Source: an uncultured Oscillospiraceae bacterium
GTDB lineage: Bacteria; Bacillota; Clostridia; Oscillospirales; Acutalibacteraceae
DNA length: 13,432 nucleotides
Reading direction: 5' to 3'
Assembly (NCBI GenBank): GCA_900544515.1
Contig: UQVI01000030.1
Location: forward strand, 1-13,432
Shown: positions 5,703 through 13,432 of the stretch, piece after piece
Position numbering within the stretch: position 1 is the stretch's first letter
How the letters are laid out: every line of letters begins with the position of its first letter
The notes under the pieces: model-generated
What the model saw: only the letters and a program-made list of their open reading frames with translations
Told to the model about the DNA's origin: nothing
Database searches by the model: none
Position numbers and translations under genes: made by a program

Positions 5703-8700
5703 CAGTTCCTGCAATTGTTCAAGATTTAAAATCTCGTCACTTCCCTCTGAAGAGAAATAGCTTGGAACAACATCAACCTTTCTGAATACATCCATACCTG
5801 TACCTGCAGGAACAAGCTTACCGATAATAACATTTTCCTTAAGACCGATAAGCGGATCGCTCTTGCCCTTAATAGCGGCATCGGTAAGAACTCTTGTTGT
5901 CTCCTGGAAGGATGCAGCTGAAAGGAATGAATCCGTAGCAAGAGAAGCCTTTGTAATACCCATAAGGATTGGAATATAGGTTGCCTTCTCAAGGTTCGTT
6001 TCACCGGCCTTGATTCTTGCATCAATCTTGGCATTTTCTTCGTCAACAGCAGCAACATCAACCATTGTACCTGAAACCAGGTCAGTACTACCTGCATTAT
6101 CAACCGTACACTTTTTAAGCATCTGACGTACAATAACCTCGATATGCTTATCGTTGATATCAACACCCTGTGTACGGTATGCGAACTGTACCTCTTTGAT
6201 AAGGTAGTTATAAACAGCCTCTTCACCGAGAATTGCCAGTACATCGTGTGGATTGACAGCACCCATTGTGAGCTCTGTACCCTTCTGAATATGAGCACCC
6301 TCAACAATGTTTTCGCAGAGACGTGCACCATAAGGAATGAGGTATTTTTTCTCTTCAGCAGTTTCACTGTTGAATACAACAACGTGACGGCTCTTCTTGA
6401 TTTCCTCAAATCTTACATCACCCTCAATTTCAGAGAGAATAGCAAGCTGTTTCGGCTTTCTAGCCTCGAAGAGCTCCTCAACTCTAGGAAGACCCTGAGT
6501 GATATCAGCGCCACCGGCAACACCACCGGTATGGAAGGTTCTCATTGTAAGCTGAGTACCCGGCTCACCGATTGACTGAGCTGCGATAATACCAACTGCC
6601 TCACCGACCTGAACAGGCTCATTGAAGGCAAGGTTTGCACCATAGCACTTGCGGCATACACCGTGACGTGATTTACAAGTAATAAGTGAACGGATTTTAA
6701 CAGACTCAATACCTGCATCAACAATGCGCTTAGCATCTTCAGCGGTCATCATTCTGTCAGTTTCCATAAGAACCTCGCCTGTATTCGGATCAATAACAGG
6801 CTCAACACAGAAACGACCCGTAAGTCTTTCCTCAAGCGGCTCAAGAACACGATTGCCGTCCATAATTTTTGAAACTACGATACCGTCATGGCAGCCGCAG
6901 TCATCATCACGGATGATAACATCCTGTGATACGTCAACAAGACGACGAGTAAGGTAACCTGAGTCAGCTGTACGAAGAGCTGTATCGGCAAGACCTTTAC
7001 GAGCACCACGGGAAGAAATGAAGTATTCAAGAATATTAAGACCTTCACGGTAGTTCGCACGGATAGGAACCTCGATTGTCTTACCAGCTGTATTTGCGAT
7101 AAGACCTCTCATACCTGCAAGCTGACGAAGCTGTGATGTACTACCACGAGCACCTGAGTCAACCATCATATGGATTGGGTTATGAGCACCGTCGAAGTTA
7201 CTTGTAAGCTCATTGGAAACCTTGTTTGTACAATCCTCCCAAGCTTTGATTACTGCAGAAGAACGCTCCTCATTCGTAATAAGACCATAGTTGTAATTGT
7301 ATGTGATTTCATCAACTCGCTTTTCAGCTTCAGTAAGGTAATCTTTCTTCTTTTCAGGAATAAGTGCGTCGATAACGGCTACTGTTGTACCTGAAATTGT
7401 TGAGTATTTATAGCCCTGATTCTTAATTGCATCGAGAACACCTGAAGCAATGGATACACCGTGAACATTAATACATCTTTCGGCGATCTGACCGAGCTGC
7501 TTTTTCTTAACAACAAATGAAATTTCAAGGTCAAATTCCTTTTCAGGATCATTTCTGTCAACAAAACCGAGATCCTGAGGAATAGGATTATTAAATATGA
7601 TTCTGCCGATTGTGGTAACAATAAGTGCACTTCTTGTTACGCCGTTTTCTTCCTTTGTAACACGGATTTTAGCAGGTGAATGCATACCGAGAGAGCCCTC
7701 CTGATAAGCCATCATTGCTTCATCCTTGTCTCTGTAAATACTATAAGAACGATAGAAACCATATTTTTCGGTGAATTCTTCATCATCAATTTCGCAAAGA
7801 ATATCAGCGTTAGGAACGAATTTTCTTGGGTCTTCAATTCCCTTATTGATTTCTGCCTTAACCTCGTTGAATGAAACCTCCTGTGTTCTTGCCTCATCTC
7901 TGAAAAACTTAGGCTGACCCTGCTCACCCTCTTTAATCATTGTTAAATAGTATGAACCGATAACCATATCCTGTGTAGGAACAGCAACAGGCTTACCATC
8001 TGAAGGCTTGAGGAGGTTATTGGCAGCGAGCATAAGCATTCTTGCCTCTGCCTGAGCCTCTGCTGAAAGAGGAACGTGAACAGCCATCTGGTCACCGTCG
8101 AAGTCAGCATTGAACGCTGTACAAGCAAGCGGATGAAGCTTGATTGCTCTGCCCTCAACAAGTACAGGCTCAAATGCCTGAATACCAAGTCTGTGAAGTG
8201 TAGGAGCACGGTTAAGCATAACAGGATGATCTCTGATTACAACCTCAAGAGAATCCCAAACAGCAGGATTAGATGCTCTTTCAACCATCTTTCTTGCTGA
8301 TTTGATATTTGATGCAACACCGGTTTCCACAAGTCTCTTCATAACAAAAGGCTTGAAGAGCTCAATTGCCATTTCCTTAGGGAGACCGCACTGGTGCATC
8401 TTAAGCTCAGGACCAACAACGATAACAGAACGTCCTGAATAGTCAACACGCTTACCAAGTAAGTTCTGACGGAAACGTCCCTGCTTACCCTTAAGCATAT
8501 CTGAAAGTGATTTAAGAGGTCTGTTGTTCGGACCTGTTACAGGTCTGCCGCGACGACCATTATCTATAAGAGCGTCAACGGATTCCTGAAGCATTCTTTT
8601 TTCATTTCTTACAATGATTTCAGGAGCACCGAGCTCAAGAAGTCTCTTAAGACGATTGTTACGATTAATAACACGTCTGTAAAGATCATTCAAATCTGAT

Positions 8701-9455
8701 GTGGCAAATCTGCCGCCGTCCAGCTGTACCATAGGACGGATATCCGGAGGAATTACAGGGATAGCATCAAGGATCATCCACTCAAGCTTGTTGCCGCTGT
8801 GATAGAAAGCATCAACAACATCAAGTCTCTTGAGGAGTCTGACTCTCTTCTGTCCTGTTGCACCCTCAAGCTCAGCAGTAAGCTCTTCACGAAGCTGAGC
8901 TACATCAATGCTCTGAAGAAGCTCCTTGATTGCTTCAGCACCCATACCTGCCTTGAAGTCATCTTCATATCTCTCACGCATTTCTGCATATTCTTTTTCA
9001 TTCAGAATCTGCATTTTCTCAAGAGGGGTATCACCCGGATCGGTTACAATATAAAGTGCGAAATAAAGCACCTTTTCAAGATATCTTGGGCTGATATCAA
9101 GAACAAGACCGAGACGGCTCGGAATACCCTTGAAATACCAGATATGTGATACAGGGGCTGCAAGCTCAATATGACCCATACGTTCACGGCGTACCTTTGC
9201 ACGTGTAATCTCAACACCACAGCGCTCGCAGACCTTGCCCTTATAACGGACTCTCTTATACTTTCCGCAGTGACATTCCCAGTCCTTCATAGGACCGAAA
9301 ATTCTTTCGCAGAAAAGGCCGTCACGTTCCGGCTTAAGAGTTCTGTAATTTATTGTTTCCGGCTTTGTTACTTCACCGTAAGACCACTCACGAATCTTTT
9401 CCGGAGAAGCGAGACCGATTTTTATAGAACTGAATTCATTTTCATAATTATCCAT
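5682..9455 (-). CDS. rpoC: DNA-directed RNA polymerase subunit beta'
   Basis: The beta' subunit, which carries the catalytic magnesium of RNA polymerase. From the ATG at 9455 it has 1257 residues. The N-terminal zinc site is C61, C63, C76, C79 (CHCGKY...CERCG). The active-site NADFDGDQ is at about 449-456 with the three catalytic aspartates 451, 453 and 455. The bridge-helix and trigger-loop region (GARKGLADTALRTADSGYLT) and the second zinc site (DDDCGC with CKSRHGVCRKC) are intact. The length fits Firmicutes without large insertions. AAGGAG precedes the ATG by about 11 nt; an in-frame GTG at 9467 overlaps that ribosome site and is rejected as start. It follows rpoB by 54 bp with no terminator or promoter seen, so the two are surely cotranscribed. 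Its 3' end holds the -35 box of the str promoter. Confidence 0.99.
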   Translation of the reverse strand: MDNYENEFSSIKIGLASPEKIREWSYGEVTKPETINYRTLKPERDGLFCERIFGPMKDWECHCGKYKRVRYKGKVCERCGVEITRAKVRRERMGHIELAAPVSHIWYFKGIPSRLGLVLDISPRYLEKVLYFALYIVTDPGDTPLEKMQILNEKEYAEMRERYEDDFKAGMGAEAIKELLQSIDVAQLREELTAELEGATGQKRVRLLKRLDVVDAFYHSGNKLEWMILDAIPVIPPDIRPMVQLDGGRFATSDLNDLYRRVINRNNRLKRLLELGAPEIIVRNEKRMLQESVDALIDNGRRGRPVTGPNNRPLKSLSDMLKGKQGRFRQNLLGKRVDYSGRSVIVVGPELKMHQCGLPKEMAIELFKPFVMKRLVETGVASNIKSARKMVERASNPAVWDSLEVVIRDHPVMLNRAPTLHRLGIQAFEPVLVEGRAIKLHPLACTAFNADFDGDQMAVHVPLSAEAQAEARMLMLAANNLLKPSDGKPVAVPTQDMVIGSYYLTMIKEGEQGQPKFFRDEARTQEVSFNEVKAEINKGIEDPRKFVPNADILCEIDDEEFTEKYGFYRSYSIYRDKDEAMMAYQEGSLGMHSPAKIRVTKEENGVTRSALIVTTIGRIIFNNPIPQDLGFVDRNDPEKEFDLEISFVVKKKQLGQIAERCINVHGVSIASGVLDAIKNQGYKYSTISGTTVAVIDALIPEKKKDYLTEAEKRVDEITYNYNYGLITNEERSSAVIKAWEDCTNKVSNELTSNFDGAHNPIHMMVDSGARGSTSQLRQLAGMRGLIANTAGKTIEVPIRANYREGLNILEYFISSRGARKGLADTALRTADSGYLTRRLVDVSQDVIIRDDDCGCHDGIVVSKIMDGNRVLEPLEERLTGRFCVEPVIDPNTGEVLMETDRMMTAEDAKRIVDAGIESVKIRSLITCKSRHGVCRKCYGANLAFNEPVQVGEAVGIIAAQSIGEPGTQLTMRTFHTGGVAGGADITQGLPRVEELFEARKPKQLAILSEIEGDVRFEEIKKSRHVVVFNSETAEEKKYLIPYGARLCENIVEGAHIQKGTELTMGAVNPHDVLAILGEEAVYNYLIKEVQFAYRTQGVDINDKHIEVIVRQMLKKCTVDNAGSTDLVSGTMVDVAAVDEENAKIDARIKAGETNLEKATYIPILMGITKASLATDSFLSAASFQETTRVLTDAAIKGKSDPLIGLKENVIIGKLVPAGTGMDVFRKVDVVPSYFSSEGSDEILNLEQLQELLTNTMN

Positions 9456-9509
9456 TTGGAAGCACACTCCTTTTTATTATTTATGTTAGCGGAAGTCGTA
9501 TCAGATTAT

Positions 9510-12500
9510 TTATTCTTCGTCTTCGTAATTATCACTGAATGTATCAGCAAACAAATCGGAGAACTCATCTGACTGACCTGCTTCCTCATTCTGACCGTCG
9601 GCATCTTCAACGCCGTAGCCTTCCTGTCCTTCAAAATCATTTACAGTTGTAAATGCCTGAGCGTCAATCGGCTGAATGCCTGTTCCGTCATCAAGATCCT
9701 GCTTAAGCTCAACCTCATTGCCCTCGCTGTCCAGTACCACTGTATCAAGACCGAGTGCCTGAAGCTCCTTGAAGAGAACCTTGAAAGATTCAGGAGTACC
9801 GGCTGTCGGAATATTTTCGCCCTTAACGATTGACTCGTAAGTTCTTACACGGCCCACAACGTCATCTGACTTGATTGTGATGATTTCCTGAAGAGTATAG
9901 GCAGCACCATAAGCCTCGAGTGCCCAAACTTCCATTTCACCGAAACGCTGTCCGCCGAACTGAGCTTTACCGCCGAGCGGCTGCTGAGTTACAAGGCTGT
10001 AAGGACCTGTTGAACGAGCGTGAATCTTATCATCAACAAGGTGATGGAGCTTAAGATAATACATATAACCAACAGTAATTCTGTTGTCGAACTTCTCACC
10101 TGTACGTCCGTCAATCAGCTCTGTCTTACCATCGAATACCTTGTTACCGTTTTCATCAATATAGTAACCGATATCAGCAAGCTCAAGACAATCACGGATA
10201 TCCTGCTCGTGCGCACCGTCGAATACAGGTGTCATCATCTTCCAGCCAAGTGCCATTGCAGCATAGCCGAGATGAACCTCAAGCACCTGACCGATGTTCA
10301 TACGTGAAGGTACACCGAGAGGGTTAAGAACGATGTCAAGCGGTCTGCCGTCAGGAAGGAATGGCATATCCTCCTGCGGAAGAATTCTTGAAACAACGCC
10401 CTTGTTACCGTGACGACCTGCCATCTTATCGCCGACCTGAATCTTACGCTTCTGAGCAATGTATACTCTTACTACCTTATTGACACCGGGTGAAAGCTCA
10501 TCACTGTTGGCACGTGTAAATACCTTAACGTCTACTACGATACCGTATTCACCGTGAGGAACACGCATGGAGGTATCTCTTACCTCTCTTGCCTTTTCAC
10601 CAAAGATTGCACGGAGAAGTCTTTCCTCTGCAGTAAGCTCTGTTTCACCCTTAGGTGTAACCTTACCTACAAGGATATCGCCTGAATGAACCTCAGCACC
10701 TACACGGATAACACCGTCAGCATCAAGGTCCTTAAGAGCATCCTCACCAACGTTAGGAATATCTCTTGTGATTTCCTCAGGACCGAGCTTTGTATCACGT
10801 GACTCAACCTCATGCTCTTCTATATGAATAGATGTATAAACATCATCACGAACAATCTTTTCATTAATAAGAACCGCATCCTCGTAGTTATAACCTTCCC
10901 AAGTCATAAATCCGATAAGTGCATTCTTACCGAGTGAAATCTCACCATTGCAGGTTGCAGGACCATCGGCAATTACCTGTCCGTCCTCAACTGTCTGATG
11001 AAGGGAAACGATCGGACGCTGGTTGATACAGGTTCCCTGGTTGGAGCCTGAGAACTTAACAAGCTCATACTTGTCAACCTCTTTGTCCTTCGTTGTAATT
11101 TCAATTACGTCAGCATCAACTGCTGTAACTGTACCGCCGCGCTTGGCAATAACAACTACACCTGAGTCATAAGCTGCTTTATATTCCATACCTGTTCCGA
11201 CAACCGGAGCAACTGTTTTAAGAAGAGGCACTGCCTGACGCTGCATGTTCGCACCCATAAGAGCACGGTTTGCGTCATCGTTTTCAAGGAACGGAATCAT
11301 TGCTGTAGCAACGGATACTACCATCTTAGGTGATACGTCCATATAGTCAACCTTTTCAGGCTCAAGAGTCATGAACTCATCACGGTAACGGCAGGTTACC
11401 CTCTGGTTTGCAAATCTGCCGTTTTCATCAAGCGGCTCATTTGCCTGAGCAACAACATAGCTGTCCTCAACATCAGCGGTCATATATACAACCTCATCTG
11501 TAACTACGCCTGTCTCCTTATCAACTTTACGGTAAGGAGCCTCAATGAAGCCGTATTCATTAAGACGGCTGTAGCAAGCAAGGTAAGAAATAAGACCGAT
11601 GTTAGGTCCTTCAGGGGTCTCGATAGGACACATTCTTCCGTAGTGGGTATAATGTACGTCTCGAACCTCGAAGCCTGCACGGTCTCTTGAAAGACCGCCT
11701 GGACCAAGTGCTGAAAGTCTTCTCTTATGTGTAAGCTCAGCAAGCGGATTGTTCTGGTCCATAAACTGTGAAAGAGGTGATGAACCGAAGAATTCCTTGA
11801 TAGCAGCAACAACAGGTCTGATATTGATAAGAGCCTGCGGAGTGATAGACTCCTCATCATCCTGTGCCTGAAGAGTCATTCTTTCACGGATAACTCTTTC
11901 CATTCTTGTGAAACCGATTCTTACCTGATTCTGAAGAAGCTCACCTACTGCACGGATTCTTCTGTTTCCAAGATGATCGATATCATCAAGGGAACCAACA
12001 CCGAAAGCAAGGTTAATAAGATAAGATACAGTAGCGAAAATATCGTCTATTATAATATGTTTAGGGATAAGGTCATCTGCTCTGAACTCAATTTCCTCTT
12101 TAAGAGCAGCCTCATCATCGCCGCACTTTTCAAGAATTTCTGAGAGAACTCTGTATGAAACCTTTTCATTGATACCGAAAGGCTTGCAGTCAAAATCAAT
12201 ATAAGCATTGATATCAACCATACCGTTTGAAGCAATCTTGATTTCTCTGCCGTCAACATCGATATATGCAAACATAACACCTGCATTCTCAATTTCAACA
12301 GCCTTTTCAGGAGTAATCTTTTCGCCTGCATCTGCAAGGAATTCACCCTGAGGAGAAATGATTGGCTGAGTAAGAGTCTGATTTGTAAGTCTGTCGCTTA
12401 TAGCAAGCTTTTTATTGTACTTATATCTGCCGACTCTTGAAAGGTCATATCTGTGTGCATCAAAGAATAAGCCGTCAAGATGAGCCTGTGCAGTCTCAAG

Positions 12501-13244
12501 TGTAGGAGGCTCGCCCGGACGCAGCTTCTTGTAAACCTCAAGAAGTGCCTCCTCCTTATTCTTTGTTGTATCCTTCTCAATTGTAGCAAGAATTCTCTCG
12601 TCCTCACCAAAATAATCAATGATTTCCTGATCAGTGCCGAGACCTAATGCTCTGAGGAAAGTTGTAATATAAATTTTTCTGTTCTTGTCAATACGAACGT
12701 AGAAAAGATCATTGGCATCCGTTTCATACTCAAGCCAAGCACCGCGGTTCGGAATTACAGTATTTGTAAATAATTCCTTACCTGTCTTATCGTGGTCCAT
12801 ATTGTAATACACACCCGGTGAACGAACAAGCTGAGATACGATACATCTTTCAGCACCGTTGATAACGAACGTACCTGCATCGGTCATCCAAGGGAAATCA
12901 CCCATAAACACAGTGTTTTCCTTAACCTCGCCTGTCTCCTTGTTCATAAGTCTTGCTCTTACCTTTAAAGGCTTTGCATAAGTCACGTCACGTGCTTTGC
13001 ACTGAGCAATCGTGTATTTAGGCTCATCGTCCATTGAAAAATCGATGAAGTCCAGTACAAGGTTTCCTGTGTAATCGGTGATTGAGCCGATATCCCTGAA
13101 CACCTCTTTAAGACCTTCATCAAGGAACCATTGGTATGAGCTTTTCTGAACCTCAATCAGATTAGGCATCTGCATAACCTCATTGATTTTTGCAAAGTTC
13201 TTTCGAGTGGTCGTACCGAGCTGGGTATCCTTCACATTTACCAT
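9510..13244 (-). CDS. rpoB: DNA-directed RNA polymerase subunit beta
   Basis: The beta subunit, which with beta' forms the polymerase active centre and the rifamycin pocket. From the ATG at 13244 it has 1244 residues. The start follows GGAG with an 8-nt spacer; an in-frame GTG at 13253 lies within that ribosome site and is rejected. The rifampicin region (about 488-520) reads SSPLSQFMDQNNPLAELTHK and continues RRLSALGPGGL. The residues matching E. coli D516, H526 and S531 (here D496, H506, S511) are the sensitive type; proline stands where E. coli has Q510. Later blocks GDKMAGRHGNKGVVSRILP (942-960) and GGKAQFGGQRFGEMEVWALE (near 1091) are intact. The C-terminus ends in an acidic tail (DNYEDEE). 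The usual upstream neighbour rplL is not visible because the sequence stops 140 bp upstream. Confidence 0.99.
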   Translation of the reverse strand: MVNVKDTQLGTTTRKNFAKINEVMQMPNLIEVQKSSYQWFLDEGLKEVFRDIGSITDYTGNLVLDFIDFSMDDEPKYTIAQCKARDVTYAKPLKVRARLMNKETGEVKENTVFMGDFPWMTDAGTFVINGAERCIVSQLVRSPGVYYNMDHDKTGKELFTNTVIPNRGAWLEYETDANDLFYVRIDKNRKIYITTFLRALGLGTDQEIIDYFGEDERILATIEKDTTKNKEEALLEVYKKLRPGEPPTLETAQAHLDGLFFDAHRYDLSRVGRYKYNKKLAISDRLTNQTLTQPIISPQGEFLADAGEKITPEKAVEIENAGVMFAYIDVDGREIKIASNGMVDINAYIDFDCKPFGINEKVSYRVLSEILEKCGDDEAALKEEIEFRADDLIPKHIIIDDIFATVSYLINLAFGVGSLDDIDHLGNRRIRAVGELLQNQVRIGFTRMERVIRERMTLQAQDDEESITPQALINIRPVVAAIKEFFGSSPLSQFMDQNNPLAELTHKRRLSALGPGGLSRDRAGFEVRDVHYTHYGRMCPIETPEGPNIGLISYLACYSRLNEYGFIEAPYRKVDKETGVVTDEVVYMTADVEDSYVVAQANEPLDENGRFANQRVTCRYRDEFMTLEPEKVDYMDVSPKMVVSVATAMIPFLENDDANRALMGANMQRQAVPLLKTVAPVVGTGMEYKAAYDSGVVVIAKRGGTVTAVDADVIEITTKDKEVDKYELVKFSGSNQGTCINQRPIVSLHQTVEDGQVIADGPATCNGEISLGKNALIGFMTWEGYNYEDAVLINEKIVRDDVYTSIHIEEHEVESRDTKLGPEEITRDIPNVGEDALKDLDADGVIRVGAEVHSGDILVGKVTPKGETELTAEERLLRAIFGEKAREVRDTSMRVPHGEYGIVVDVKVFTRANSDELSPGVNKVVRVYIAQKRKIQVGDKMAGRHGNKGVVSRILPQEDMPFLPDGRPLDIVLNPLGVPSRMNIGQVLEVHLGYAAMALGWKMMTPVFDGAHEQDIRDCLELADIGYYIDENGNKVFDGKTELIDGRTGEKFDNRITVGYMYYLKLHHLVDDKIHARSTGPYSLVTQQPLGGKAQFGGQRFGEMEVWALEAYGAAYTLQEIITIKSDDVVGRVRTYESIVKGENIPTAGTPESFKVLFKELQALGLDTVVLDSEGNEVELKQDLDDGTGIQPIDAQAFTTVNDFEGQEGYGVEDADGQNEEAGQSDEFSDLFADTFSDNYEDEE

Positions 13245-13295
13245 AAGAGTCACTCCAATCTAAATTTATGTAAAAACGGCATATTTTCGCTTATT

Positions 13296-13328
13296 TCCGA
13301 CAGAAAAGCTACTGCTTTTTGTTTCGGA
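13296..13328 (-). other. Hairpin in the rpoB upstream region
   Basis: In minus-strand RNA UCCG pairs with CGGA, ACA with UGU and AAAAGC with GCUUUU around an AGUA loop: 13 pairs interrupted by two small bulges. No U tract follows, so a terminator is doubtful. The stem covers the stop codon of the partial reading frame at 13309-13384. It may be a processing or attenuation element before rpoB, but the function is unknown. Confidence 0.35.
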
Positions 13329-13384
13329 TTCTTTCAGGAACAATTCCCATATGAGCATAAATTTCCATTTTAGATGTCCTATAA
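13309..13384 (-). CDS. Possible 3' end of an unidentified reading frame, cut by the contig end
   Basis: On the minus strand a frame is open from the last genuine base to a TAG at 13309-13311, giving 24 residues that end MEIYAHMGIVPERIRNKKQ. It does not resemble the C-terminus of ribosomal protein L7/L12, the usual neighbour of rpoB. It could be the end of another gene, a short leader frame, or chance. Only 24 codons are available and no family is recognised, so the call is weak. Confidence 0.2.
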
Positions 13385-13432
13385 CTGTCTCTTATACACA
13401 TCTCCGAGCCCACGAGACTAAGGCGAATCTCG
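13385..13432. other. Illumina Nextera adapter read-through (artefact)
   Basis: CTGTCTCTTATACACATCT (13385-13403) is the transposase mosaic end used in Nextera libraries. It is followed by CCGAGCCCACGAGAC (13404-13418), the 8-base i7 index TAAGGCGA (13419-13426, the index known as N701) and ATCTCG (13427-13432), the start of the P7 sequence. The order and spacing match the Nextera read-2 side adapter exactly, so this tail is not part of the genome. Confidence 0.98.

Noticed and set aside
1027..10307. Open frames on the plus strand and in other minus frames across rpoB, rpoC, fusA and tuf
   Set aside because: They lie within highly conserved genes, lack ribosome sites and have compositions expected of shadow frames.
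11600..12700. Rifampicin or streptomycin resistance mutations in rpoB or rpsL
   Set aside because: Key residues D496, H506 and S511 in RpoB and the S12 lysines are wild type. The proline at the position of E. coli Q510 is more likely a lineage variant.
13385..13403. Tn5/IS50 mosaic end suggesting a transposon insertion
   Set aside because: It is followed by the Nextera adapter, an i7 index and P7 bases at the very end of the sequence, so it is library adapter, not an integrated element.

Overview
The window carries a block of core genetic-machinery genes from a low-GC Gram-positive (Firmicutes, Clostridia-like) bacterium. Every gene lies on the minus strand, so transcription runs from high to low coordinates: rpoB, rpoC, rpsL, rpsG, fusA, tuf, then a small accessory module of two paralogous membrane proteins and an XRE-type regulator. 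The Firmicutes assignment rests on the long Bacillus-type S12 with its N-terminal insertion, the short RpoC without large proteobacterial insertions, strong AGGAGG ribosome binding sites, consensus TTGACA/TATAAT promoters and AT-rich intergenic DNA. A gut clostridium such as an Oscillospiraceae member would fit, but the genus cannot be fixed from this sequence alone.

Layout from right to left: 13385-13432 is not biological; it is Illumina Nextera adapter with an i7 index, so the true sequence ends at 13384. Positions 13254-13384 hold a hairpin and the possible 3' end of an unidentified reading frame. rpoB (9510-13244) and rpoC (5682-9455) follow. A perfect consensus promoter overlaps the end of rpoC and starts a leader of about 190 nt before rpsL. 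That leader is almost wholly folded: a 16-pair hairpin, then a 25-position hairpin with one mismatch, then a 9-bp hairpin that competes with the second one for the same strand. rpsL (TTG start), rpsG and fusA follow. tuf has its own near-consensus promoter in the fusA-tuf gap and ends at a strong intrinsic terminator.

Directly beyond that terminator a second perfect consensus promoter (TTGACA, 17 bp, TATAAT) drives a three-gene unit: two small three-helix membrane proteins that share an N-terminal motif, and a 69-residue helix-turn-helix protein. Two near-identical palindromic sites 33 bp apart, one over the -35 element and one at the predicted transcription start, look like operators for a repressor, plausibly the encoded XRE protein.

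Together, rpoB and rpoC supply the catalytic subunits of RNA polymerase, rpsL and rpsG supply 30S proteins, and fusA and tuf supply the two main elongation GTPases. The parts worth following up are the structured rpsL leader and the XRE/membrane-protein module. The rest is ordinary conserved sequence.
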